Shown in pieces: positions 7,074 through 15,056 of a DNA stretch of 27,484 bases. Both the position numbers and the translations under genes were made by a program. Position 1 is the stretch's first letter. Each line of letters begins with the position of its first letter. The stretch is from Timburyella sp030842085 (GTDB taxonomy: Bacteria; Bacillota; Clostridia; Oscillospirales; Acutalibacteraceae). Below the pieces are notes generated by a model. It had not been told where the DNA came from. It worked only from the letters and a program-made list of their open reading frames with translations, and did not search any database. Location of the stretch: the NCBI GenBank assembly GCA_030842085.1, contig JAUUSE010000021.1:1-27484 (forward strand), given 5' to 3'.

Positions 7074-9437
7074 TTAACTTGCATAATATCTCGGTTTTGT
7101 GAGCGGCTCCGGCTTTGTGAGCGGCTCTGTTACATCTCCACCGTGTGATGTACATGCATTGTCTACATAATTAGACGCCTTATACCAGCCTACATGTGAA
7201 GAGCCACATCCAGTACGCGCTATTTTGCCTGTTGATGTACAGTATCTTACATATATGGTCTCGTCTGTCTCTGGGAAGTCTTTAGGCTCAAGATTTGCAT
7301 GTATCTTCTCCATTACGCCTTTCCAGACCTTAATGGCAGGGTTAGTATAGCCTGTGCTCATTTCCTTGCCTATATCAAATCCAAACCATGTGCCACAGAC
7401 ATAATAGGCTGAGCCACCCATAAACCATCTGTCGTGATTGTCATCCGTTGTACCCGTCTTTCCGTACAGAGGCCAATAAGTATCATCGCCAAATGCCGCC
7501 GAACGTCCGGTGCCCTGGTCACCGTATATGACAAACTGAAGAAGCTCATTCATTATATTTGCCGTGGCTTCGCTCATCGCTGTAGTCGGGCGCTCTTCCT
7601 GCTGAAGCACAATATCATCTTGCTGGTCGGTTATCAGCGTATATGTCGTCGGCTCCCAATATTTGCCCAAATTTCCAAACGTCGCATATGCTGCTGTCAT
7701 TTGAAGCAGCGATGGGCCACCGCTCGTCGCACCTACCGCAAGCGGCGCCATGTCTTTGTCAGCGTCCGACAGTGTTAGCCCAAACCGCGTCGTGAGATAA
7801 TTATATGAGTAATCTACCGTAAGGTCTTTTATTATCCACGCCGGGGCTGTGTTGCTCGAACGCTCAAGCGCTTTCTGCACCACCATTGTATCTCCGCCAA
7901 CTTTTCTTGTAATGGTATGATTATCAATTGGACTGGTATATGATGAATTTTTTACTGTGGTGCCAAAATTTATTAGGTCATTTTCAATCGCCGGCGTATA
8001 TGCACTCAGTGGCTTAAATGTAGAACCTGGCTGCCTTGTCGCAACAGTCGCTCGGTTCCACGAAAGGCTCTGTGTTTTCTCACCGCGTCCTCCCACTATT
8101 CCTACTATATGGCCTTGATAATCCATCACTACCGATGCTGATTCTGCCTGTGTATCGCCTGAGAATTTATAGAAATAACTGTCGTCCTTATACACCTCGT
8201 CTAAAGCATTCTGCACGCTCGAAATCAACGTGCTCTGTATCTTTAATCCGCCGGAATACAGCATGGTTTCTGCGTACTTTTGCGTTATGTTTTTCTGCTC
8301 CATAAGGTCGGAGGTTACCTCTCTTATAAGTGTGTCGACAAAATAGCTGTATACCGTTGAACTAGATGACGATGTGCTCTTGCCCGTTACCACAAGTTCC
8401 TCCGACATTGCTTGGTCATACTCCTCTGGAGTTATCAGACCCTGGTCTTTCATCTCGTACAGTACATATTCCCTACGCTCTTTGTTGTTTTCAGGATTAT
8501 TCAGCGGATTAAATTTCGACGGATTTCTTATAGTTGCCGCTAATGATGCGCTTTCAAGCAATGTCAGCTCAGAGGCGTGCTTATTAAAATAGAAATTAGC
8601 CGCCACCTCTACACCATCACAGCCGTTGCCCAGGTGAATTGTGTTAAGATAACATTCCAATATTACATCCTTAGATGTTGTCTTTTCTATTTCTCTGGCT
8701 CGCATAATTTCCTGTATTTTTCGAAGCGCACTCACCTCGTCGTCGCCTGTTATGTTTTTTACCAGCTGCTGCGTTATTGTCGAACCGCCCTGCCGGGATG
8801 AATAAATGTCTATAAACATATTTAAGAAAGCTCCGGCAGTGCGCTTCCAGTCAACGCCGCTGTGCGTGCGGAAACGTTTGTCCTCTATCGCTATCGCTGC
8901 GTTCGGCATGTATGATGATATTTCATTATAATCGACCCATACGCGGTTTTCATCCCCATGCAGGCGCTGTAATTCATACTGGTTGCCGTTTTCGTCAGTT
9001 GCATAGATGATTGTAGTAGCGTCCAGCGTTAGATTGTTTAAATCAAAGTCTACACTTCCGTCTACATATCTAAATACATAAAAAGCAAATGCGCCCACTA
9101 CTATGGTGCCTGTTATAAGTCCTATAAGGAACAACGTGAGCATCACCCTGCCGGTTATTCCAAAGGCCTTGCGCACCTTGGCACCCGCAGATGTGTGCTT
9201 TTTCTTCATCTCGCCAGTGTGAATTGTATGCTGACGGCTGTGCGAAATTATATCAGACGGTATTCTTTCAGTAGCTATGCCAAACTCGCCCGTAAAGCCT
9301 TTATATTTTGGCTTAGGAGTCCTTTTCTCAGCTTTGTTGCCGCTGAAAAACTCCCTTTTTACCCTGCCAAAAAATCCCAGCTTTTTACGTTTAGCCGGAC
9401 GCCTTGTTTGACGATTGTTATTTTTTTCAGGTTCCAT
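7074..9437 (-). CDS. Class A penicillin-binding protein (PBP1A type)
   Basis: This 787-residue protein should polymerise and cross-link peptidoglycan. A strongly basic cytoplasmic tail of about 95 residues precedes one membrane helix at about 98-123. The GT51 glycosyltransferase follows, with EDKRFRTHSG (catalytic Glu185), GGSTITQQLVKN at 217-228 and RKIQEIMRAREIE around 240-252. The transpeptidase domain has all three motifs: STFK with the acylated Ser472, SSN at 527-529 and KTGT at 660-663. The C-terminus carries four cysteines and ends with a tandem EPLTKP repeat. GGGAGGT at 9443-9449 directs the ATG at 9437; the frame is open from 9458, but that start has no ribosome site. The gene is transcribed alone, divergently from a small BofC-like gene. 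Confidence 0.95.
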   Translation of the reverse strand: MEPEKNNNRQTRRPAKRKKLGFFGRVKREFFSGNKAEKRTPKPKYKGFTGEFGIATERIPSDIISHSRQHTIHTGEMKKKHTSAGAKVRKAFGITGRVMLTLFLIGLITGTIVVGAFAFYVFRYVDGSVDFDLNNLTLDATTIIYATDENGNQYELQRLHGDENRVWVDYNEISSYMPNAAIAIEDKRFRTHSGVDWKRTAGAFLNMFIDIYSSRQGGSTITQQLVKNITGDDEVSALRKIQEIMRAREIEKTTSKDVILECYLNTIHLGNGCDGVEVAANFYFNKHASELTLLESASLAATIRNPSKFNPLNNPENNKERREYVLYEMKDQGLITPEEYDQAMSEELVVTGKSTSSSSSTVYSYFVDTLIREVTSDLMEQKNITQKYAETMLYSGGLKIQSTLISSVQNALDEVYKDDSYFYKFSGDTQAESASVVMDYQGHIVGIVGGRGEKTQSLSWNRATVATRQPGSTFKPLSAYTPAIENDLINFGTTVKNSSYTSPIDNHTITRKVGGDTMVVQKALERSSNTAPAWIIKDLTVDYSYNYLTTRFGLTLSDADKDMAPLAVGATSGGPSLLQMTAAYATFGNLGKYWEPTTYTLITDQQDDIVLQQEERPTTAMSEATANIMNELLQFVIYGDQGTGRSAAFGDDTYWPLYGKTGTTDDNHDRWFMGGSAYYVCGTWFGFDIGKEMSTGYTNPAIKVWKGVMEKIHANLEPKDFPETDETIYVRYCTSTGKIARTGCGSSHVGWYKASNYVDNACTSHGGDVTEPLTKPEPLTKPRYYAS
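7093..7128 (-). repeat. 18-bp tandem duplication in the PBP C-terminus
   Basis: Two adjacent 18-base units (7093-7110 and 7111-7128) match at 16 of 18 positions and encode the repeated hexapeptide EPLTKP at the C-terminal end of the penicillin-binding protein. Confidence 0.75.
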
Positions 9438-9551
9438 TAAAAACCTCCCGATTTTCAAATATGCAGCAATGCACTGTAACAGATTTACGCTGCATTAAAT
9501 ATTATGTATAAAATCTTTATTTTTAGATATCATAGATATCCGCTAAATAAG

Positions 9552-9579
9552 ATTATAGCCACTATATTATATCATACAA
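9552..9579 (-). promoter_or_regulatory. Possible promoter of the penicillin-binding protein gene
   Basis: On the minus strand TTGTAT (9574-9579) and a perfect TATAAT (9552-9557) are 16 bases apart. The -35 match is weak, so the assignment is tentative. Confidence 0.35.
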
Positions 9580-9591
9580 AAAATGAGTTTG

Positions 9592-9617
9592 GGTTAAAAT
9601 ATTGTTATATTTTAACC
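9592..9617. repeat. Perfect 11-bp inverted repeat between divergent genes
   Basis: GGTTAAAATAT (9592-9602) and ATATTTTAACC (9607-9617) are exact reverse complements around TGTT. It sits between the divergent penicillin-binding protein and BofC-like genes and lacks a T tail, so a regulator operator is more likely than a terminator. Confidence 0.6.
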
Positions 9618-9695
9618 TTAATCTGTAACCTTTTGCTGTATACACAAGGCTTATTTTGGTGATAATAATATCATAAACTTGTGGAGGTATTATCT

Positions 9696-10028
9696 ATGCG
9701 CAAAATCCAAAAAATATTTGCAGTTATTACCGCTGCTGCGGCACTGCTTAGCATAGTCGTTATCGCACTTACCGCCGCTGATTACAGTGATAAACATAAA
9801 GCCAACATAAAAAGCAGCGTTTTATCCGGCGATATGCGCCCGCTTTACATTCTAAAAGAGTACAACGGCTTTTTAGCCGTATTCAATTACGGCAGCAATG
9901 CCCCTAAAGAAGTGTTGTCCGTGCTTATTACCGATTTGCCGGAGTATGACCAGCGTGAACTCAGCTACGGCCTCGCGGTATACTCTGAGCAGGAACTTCA
10001 GCAACGTATTGAAGATTACGACAGCTAA
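9696..10028 (+). CDS. Small BofC C-terminal-like membrane protein
   Basis: This 110-residue protein has one hydrophobic N-terminal segment at about residues 7-28 (FAVITAAAALLSIVVIAL) and a short extracytoplasmic domain. The pattern YILKEYNGFLAVF, then VLITDLPEYDQRELSYGLAVYSEQELQQRIEDY matches the compact BofC C-terminal-like domain that is common in small clostridial proteins. BofC in Bacillus acts in the intercompartmental check on SigK, but these short clostridial proteins are not shown to do so. GGAGGT at 9683-9688 sets the ATG at 9696; the upstream GTG at 9681 overlaps that ribosome site and is rejected. The gene is a single unit, divergent from the penicillin-binding protein, and ends before a T-rich hairpin at 10146. 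Confidence 0.7.
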   Translation: MRKIQKIFAVITAAAALLSIVVIALTAADYSDKHKANIKSSVLSGDMRPLYILKEYNGFLAVFNYGSNAPKEVLSVLITDLPEYDQRELSYGLAVYSEQELQQRIEDYDS

Positions 10029-10145
10029 TTACCAATAGTCGATGCTGCACGTACTCTTTCTTTGGATGAAGCATTTATTATCGTAAGCAGTTGCTGCCAT
10101 TTAGTTTATTCGTCTATGGTTCATTTAATATACTATTTATATAAA

Positions 10146-10172
10146 CAGCCGATTTTTACGGCTGATTTTTTT
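10146..10172 (+). terminator. Intrinsic terminator downstream of the BofC-like gene
   Basis: CAGCCG (10146-10151) pairs with CGGCTG (10159-10164) around a 7-nt loop and is followed by A and seven T. It lies about 120 bases after the stop codon and faces the convergent HtrA gene. Confidence 0.7.
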
Positions 10173-10273
10173 CTTTCCTTATCTCTGTGATATTAGCTTT
10201 AAACCTGATTATAACACATGAAAAAACTTATACTTATATTTTATTAATATATCGCACATTTTACCTATTATAT

Positions 10274-12478
10274 TTAATATGTGGACTTATAGCTTGAGGT
10301 TCCCCTGTCCTCGGTTAATACCGCTTCTACGTCTCTATACATATTGGTGCTGGAATTATACACTCTTATTGTCAAAGTGTCTCCTGGCTTTTTTGCCTCT
10401 ATTATATCCATAAAATCGACGGTTTCACTAAGAGAAACGCCGTCAAGATGCGTAATTATTTCGCTTTCATATATCTTTTCGCTGAGCCCGCTCTCCTGCG
10501 ACACCGATAATACATATAAGCCCTGCGGCAGATTATTTCGCTCAGCGGCAAGAAAGTCTATTACCTGAAATGTTATTCCAAGCTTTGCTCTGTCAACTAC
10601 ATATCCATGTTCTATTAAAGACTCCACCGTAGTTTTTACCGTCGCTGACGGTATTGCAAAGCCTATTCCTTCATAGCCCGTCTGCTGTATCTTCGATGAA
10701 TTTATCCCTATTATCTGGCCGTATGAATTTACAAGCGGGCCGCCGGAATTGCCGGGATTTATAGCGGCGTCCGTCTGTATCAGCTTCATTGTATATGTCG
10801 AATTGCCAGTGATTCTCCGGTTAGTAGCCGATATTATCCCCTTTGTAACAGAGCCGGAAAGGGTCATCGAATATGGGTTGCCTATTACTACGACTTCTTC
10901 ACCCACTTTGACATTGTCCGAATCTCCAAACTCAGCGCATTTAAGTCCGCTGGCGTTTTTCATTTTAAGTACTGCCAAATCGCTGCGGCTGTCTCCTGCT
11001 ACAAAATCAGCATCGTACCTTTTGTTATCGCTTGTTATAACCACAAACTCTGCGTTTGGAATACCGTCATATATATGATCATTTGTCGCAATATATCCGT
11101 CTTCTGTTATTATTATCCCCGTTGCTAAGCTCGTTGCTGAAGCACTGTCTGGGGAATATGTCACTATTCCAACCACAGACGGCATTATTTTTTCCGCTAT
11201 TTCCGACGTCGACATCTGCTCGGCCTCCGGCAGACTGTTAATAGGAACATCTACACTCTGGCCGCCGGAAAAATCCGACGGCGCAGATGCTTCTATCCTT
11301 GAACTGCCTGTTGAATAAGATGAGACAGGAGGATTGTCTAATACGTTTTCATCAATTGGTGAAAGCACAAAGTAAGCGCCGGTAAGCGTTATACCCGCAA
11401 GGATTACTACCGCAAGTATACACACAAATACTCTGAGTCCCACATTCTTCGGTTTTTGTTTTTTCACTTTTCCACGTTGAGCAGTACTGCGGTTTGCCGA
11501 CGCCGCCCTTGCCGCATTTGCATTATATCCCGCACCGTAAGCCTGATTATAGTTCCCATACGGCTGATAAGGATACTGATACCCATAATAAGGCGGTACA
11601 TTCTGATTATATCCGCCATAATTATTATACCAACCGCTTTGCTGATAATTTGGCGAATACTGTCCATTCTGATTTGCCTGTCCAGCGCCGCCGGTCATAC
11701 CATTTCCAGAAGAGTTTTTCCCGCTTGTCTGAGCCTGCGGATTATTAGCGCCGTATGGCGCCGTCTGCCCATTATTCATCCCATTCTGCGGCGGACGCTG
11801 TGGATACTGTCCATAGTTGTTATATCCTCCACCCGGTACGTTCTGCTGATAATATGGCGGCGCGTAATATCCGTATTGCCCATAACCATACGGGTTTTGC
11901 GGCATATTATACATTTGCTGATTATACACACCGCCGGGCTGTGCTCCCTGCGTTCCGTTATAGCCGTTCTGCTGCCGGTAAGGCGGCATATTATAATTAT
12001 ATCCCTGTGCATTGCCGTAATATTGCTGATTGTAATTCCAGCCGTTGTTTACAGCAGAGTTTGGTATACCTCCGCCCGCGTTTATATTGCCGTTATTCTG
12101 CTCCGGCGGCATTGTGCCAGAAACCCCGTCTTTATCCGTTCTACTGCCCGGGTTTGCAGAATTATGCATAGCTGTATCTTCGCTGCCAGAAAAATTTCTT
12201 TTTGCATCTGTGCCATATGAATTATCAGTATTTGCAGATGCAGAAGCTCTATTCGCCGTGCCTTGCGCACCAGTTTCAGCACTGTCTGCCGCTATCTCTT
12301 TTATCGCTTCTTCCATTACATCGGCAGCATCTTCGTCAATTTTATTGCTTATGCTTTCTGCAATGGTGTCAAAATCCGACAGAGCCGTTTTATCCTCTAT
12401 TGTCCTGCCGGCTCCCTCAATCATGTTTTCACCGTTTACTTCAGCGTTGTCCCTCTCAAAGCTTCTTTCATCCCGCAT
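10274..12478 (-). CDS. Membrane-anchored HtrA/DegP-type serine protease with long low-complexity tail
   Basis: This 734-residue S1C protease degrades misfolded proteins outside the membrane. Residues 1-120 are acidic and polar; about 125-325 are a low-complexity tract of Tyr, Asn, Gln, Gly and Pro. A basic patch (RGKVKKQKPK) leads into one membrane helix at about 349-372. The protease domain shows His468 (TNDHIYD), Asp500 (SDLAVL) and Ser578 (GNSGGPL). A PDZ domain follows at about 632-720, starting LGITFQV. The frame opens at 12508, inside the kinase gene, but GGAAAGGGA followed by ATG at 12478 gives the better start, four bases after the kinase stop. It is the last gene of a regulator-kinase-protease operon, a context like CssRS-HtrA or WalRK-HtrA. 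The long cytoplasmic tail is unusual in HtrA proteins, which usually have short tails. Confidence 0.92.
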   Translation of the reverse strand: MRDERSFERDNAEVNGENMIEGAGRTIEDKTALSDFDTIAESISNKIDEDAADVMEEAIKEIAADSAETGAQGTANRASASANTDNSYGTDAKRNFSGSEDTAMHNSANPGSRTDKDGVSGTMPPEQNNGNINAGGGIPNSAVNNGWNYNQQYYGNAQGYNYNMPPYRQQNGYNGTQGAQPGGVYNQQMYNMPQNPYGYGQYGYYAPPYYQQNVPGGGYNNYGQYPQRPPQNGMNNGQTAPYGANNPQAQTSGKNSSGNGMTGGAGQANQNGQYSPNYQQSGWYNNYGGYNQNVPPYYGYQYPYQPYGNYNQAYGAGYNANAARAASANRSTAQRGKVKKQKPKNVGLRVFVCILAVVILAGITLTGAYFVLSPIDENVLDNPPVSSYSTGSSRIEASAPSDFSGGQSVDVPINSLPEAEQMSTSEIAEKIMPSVVGIVTYSPDSASATSLATGIIITEDGYIATNDHIYDGIPNAEFVVITSDNKRYDADFVAGDSRSDLAVLKMKNASGLKCAEFGDSDNVKVGEEVVVIGNPYSMTLSGSVTKGIISATNRRITGNSTYTMKLIQTDAAINPGNSGGPLVNSYGQIIGINSSKIQQTGYEGIGFAIPSATVKTTVESLIEHGYVVDRAKLGITFQVIDFLAAERNNLPQGLYVLSVSQESGLSEKIYESEIITHLDGVSLSETVDFMDIIEAKKPGDTLTIRVYNSSTNMYRDVEAVLTEDRGTSSYKSTY

Positions 12479-12482
12479 AATG

Positions 12483-13979
12483 TCATCCCTTTCCTTTATC
12501 CTTTCCATTATATTCTTGGACGTTTTTAGGAAGGTTAAACTTAAACTCTGTATAAACTCCCTCTATACTCTCCGCTGTTATGTGGCCGCCATGCAAGTCT
12601 ATTATAGTTTTTACTATATACAGACCAAGCCCTGTGCCGTTTTTATCCATGCCCCTCGACCTGTCAGCCTTGTAAAATCTTTCAAATATATTCGGAAGCT
12701 GGCGCGCAGGTATTCCCTGCCCGCTGTTCTTTATCGATACTTCTACCTCTTTGTCATCCTCTTTAATTCCAAATTCTATATATCCCTGCGGCGGTGTAAA
12801 TTTTACCGCATTATCAATCAAATTATAAACCACCTGATGTATCATATCAATATCAGCTACAACGTGCACCTGCTCTAAGCTGTCAAGTCCGCGGATTTCC
12901 AGGGATTTGTCCTCTACACGATGCTCAAACACCAATATTGTTCGGGTTATAAGCTCTGATAAATCAAAGTCTTTCGGCTTTATTTTCGTCTCTCCGGCCT
13001 CAAGCTTTGCCAAGTTCATCATAGAAGTTACCACACGCGACAGCCGCTTTATCTCCTCCGACACTATGCCAAGATAATAGTCGCGGTGCTCGTCGTCTAT
13101 TGTGCCGTCGAGTATGCCGTCTATAAATCCGCCTATCGTCGTCATAGGCGTTCTCAGCTCATGCGACACGTTCGCTATAAAGCTGCGGCGCAGCTGCTCT
13201 AAAGATGACAGCGAAAGCTTCATGTTGTTAAAGGCTAAGGCAAGCTCGCCTATTTCATCGTCGCGGTCGACAACTATCATATGCGAAAAGTCACCGTTCG
13301 CTATGCGGCGCGAATCCTCCGCCATTTCCGCCAGCGGACGCGTCATCCGCTTTGAAAAGCTATAAACCGCTACAAACGTAAATATAAGCACCATTATGGA
13401 CGACAGCAAAAATATCCTGAATATCTCTAATATATATGAATTGAGCTCTTTGGACTGTGCGGCTATAAACATTATTGCAGATACACTGCCGTCACTATCG
13501 GTAAGCGGCACACCCACCATATACTGCGGTGATTTGTACACTCCGTCAAGCGTGCCAAGGCCTTCATAACCGCCGTTCTGGAGTATCGTATTTATCATGT
13601 CCTGCGGTATTTCAGCCGTACCAGTAAACAAGCTTTCTTCATCGCTTACCGGCTCTTCTACCTCTCCGTCTATCTCCAGCAGTATATCTTCATTGCGCAG
13701 ATATATTGTTCCGTCAACAAATGCAAACACCAGCGACGTTTTAGTTACATCTGATACCTGACGTACGGAAAACAAAAACTCATTCCTTGAGTCTTGGCTT
13801 TTAGACATATTCTTATAGCTTTCAGATATCGAAAGCGCACCGCTTTTCAGCAGTGTGTATTTTTCGCTTATCCAAAAGCTGCTTATAAAGCCCAGCAATA
13901 TTATTCCTAAAAATGCAAAGCTCGTTACTATTATAATTCCTGTTACTATGAAATATTTTTTTACAATACTTCGTTTCAT
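12483..13979 (-). CDS. Sensor histidine kinase with HAMP domain
   Basis: This 498-residue membrane kinase is the sensor of the two-component pair encoded with the gene just upstream. Membrane helices lie at about 10-35 and 186-207, enclosing an extracytoplasmic sensor of about 150 residues with alternating strands. A HAMP linker spans about 207-260 (MTRPLAEMAEDSRRIANGDF). The HisKA domain carries the phosphorylated His273 in NVSHELRTPM. The ATPase domain shows the N box NLIDNAVKF (386-394), FERFYKADRS (432-440) and the G box NGTGLGLYIVK (447-457). There is no PAS domain, unlike WalK. It starts 25 bases after the regulator stop and ends four bases before the protease start, so the three are one operon. 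The ribosome site is weak, which suggests coupled translation. Confidence 0.93.
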   Translation of the reverse strand: MKRSIVKKYFIVTGIIIVTSFAFLGIILLGFISSFWISEKYTLLKSGALSISESYKNMSKSQDSRNEFLFSVRQVSDVTKTSLVFAFVDGTIYLRNEDILLEIDGEVEEPVSDEESLFTGTAEIPQDMINTILQNGGYEGLGTLDGVYKSPQYMVGVPLTDSDGSVSAIMFIAAQSKELNSYILEIFRIFLLSSIMVLIFTFVAVYSFSKRMTRPLAEMAEDSRRIANGDFSHMIVVDRDDEIGELALAFNNMKLSLSSLEQLRRSFIANVSHELRTPMTTIGGFIDGILDGTIDDEHRDYYLGIVSEEIKRLSRVVTSMMNLAKLEAGETKIKPKDFDLSELITRTILVFEHRVEDKSLEIRGLDSLEQVHVVADIDMIHQVVYNLIDNAVKFTPPQGYIEFGIKEDDKEVEVSIKNSGQGIPARQLPNIFERFYKADRSRGMDKNGTGLGLYIVKTIIDLHGGHITAESIEGVYTEFKFNLPKNVQEYNGKDKGKG

Positions 13980-14004
13980 ATCACGCCGACTTGCCTTATT
14001 AAAA

Positions 14005-14688
14005 TTATTTTACCTCAAACTTATATCCTACGCCCCATACCGTCTTTAGGCTCCATTTATCAGATACGCCCTCAAGCTTCTCTCTAAGCCGTTTTACATG
14101 CACGTCTACTGTCCTTGAATCGCCGTAATACTCAAAGCCCCAAACCTCATCAAGAAGCTGATCGCGTGTAAACACCCTGTTCGGATTGCTCGCCAAATGA
14201 TATATAAGCTCCAACTCTTTTGGCGGAGTATCTACCTGAACGCCATTTACTATAAGCTCATAATTAGTAAGATTTATTATAAGCTTATCATATTCCACCT
14301 GCTTAACCTCATTTTCCTCATTCGTTGAGGTGCGGCGCAGAACCGCTTTTATCCTCGCAAGCACTTCCTTAGTGTCAAACGGCTTTACAATATAATCGTC
14401 GGCGCCGAGTTCAAGGCCTAATACCTTGTCAAATGTCTCGCCCTTGGCCGTAAGCATTATTATCGGCACGTTCGACTTCTTGCGTATCTCTCTACATACC
14501 TGCCAGCCGTCAAGCTTAGGCATCATAATGTCCAGCAATATGAGATCCGGCTTGAACTCATCTACTAACTCAATCGCCCTCTGGCCTTCGTGTGATATTG
14601 ATGTGGTATATCCGTCCTTTTCAAGATATAATCTTAACAGTTCGCATATGTTCTCGTCGTCATCTACCACAAGTATTTTCTGTGCCAT
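14005..14688 (-). CDS. OmpR-family response regulator
   Basis: This 227-residue DNA-binding regulator is the likely partner of the following kinase. The receiver domain has the acidic pocket DDD at 9-11, the phosphorylated Asp53 in LLDIMMP, Thr80 in MLTAKG and Lys102 in IVKPFD. The C-terminal winged helix (about 130-227) contains PPKELELIYHLASNPNRVF, the SRTVDVHVKRLREKL recognition region and WGVGYKFE. GGAGGG sits before the ATG at 14688. It heads the regulator-kinase-HtrA operon. By analogy with CssR or WalR it may control the protease and perhaps envelope genes such as the neighbouring penicillin-binding protein; this is inference from position. Confidence 0.94.
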   Translation of the reverse strand: MAQKILVVDDDENICELLRLYLEKDGYTTSISHEGQRAIELVDEFKPDLILLDIMMPKLDGWQVCREIRKKSNVPIIMLTAKGETFDKVLGLELGADDYIVKPFDTKEVLARIKAVLRRTSTNEENEVKQVEYDKLIINLTNYELIVNGVQVDTPPKELELIYHLASNPNRVFTRDQLLDEVWGFEYYGDSRTVDVHVKRLREKLEGVSDKWSLKTVWGVGYKFEVK

Positions 14689-14757
14689 TAATTCCGCCCT
14701 CCAATTTATTGTTTTCAGTTTTCCTGTTTATCATTCATATTTTAAATATCCATCGTA

Positions 14758-14763
14758 ATTATA
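14758..14763 (-). promoter_or_regulatory. Possible -10 element of the regulator-kinase-HtrA operon
   Basis: A perfect TATAAT on the minus strand lies 70 bases before the regulator start codon. No good -35 element is found at the normal distance, so the promoter may need an activator, or the match may be chance. Confidence 0.3.
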
Positions 14764-14978
14764 CTACAAATTAAAGCTTTCTTTTTGTTATGTTTATGAA
14801 CTAAAGTTTAATATCCTGTTATAAAATGCCTTTTCTACCATTCTTTATGATAACAGAAATCTTTACCTGTTGCAATAAATATTCGCATAATTGCGTATGT
14901 CTGCGCAATATGACAAGCCTTCATATCCAACTGCTTTAAAATTAGAAATGTGCAGATACTTTGCTCATTTAAATCTAA
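14764..14978. other. Intergenic stretch without a gene
   Basis: No frame with a ribosome site is present between the end of the right-hand cluster and the regulator operon. It should contain upstream control sequence for the operon; I see no clear repeat or hairpin. Confidence 0.55.
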
Positions 14979-15017
14979 TAAAAAAGCCTGCGGAACAGCG
15001 TTTAATATGTTCCGCAG
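14979..15017 (-). terminator. Intrinsic terminator of the right-hand cluster
   Basis: CTGCGGAACA (14988-14997) pairs perfectly with TGTTCCGCAG (15008-15017) around a 10-nt loop. On the minus strand the stem is followed by GCTTTTTTATT. It lies 40 bases after the flavoprotein stop and ends the cluster. Confidence 0.88.
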
Positions 15018-15056
15018 ACCTAGCCTTTTTACTAAACCTTTTATAAAGCTTTTTTA

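Noticed and set aside
11456..12220. Long plus-strand open frame of 254 codons opposite the HtrA low-complexity region
   Set aside because: It is the antisense shadow of the repetitive Tyr/Asn/Gln codons, is rich in Ile, Leu and Arg, and has no ribosome site.
12045..12878. Plus-strand open frame of 277 codons across the HtrA/kinase junction
   Set aside because: It lies opposite two clear genes with complete domain motifs and has no recognisable protein features.
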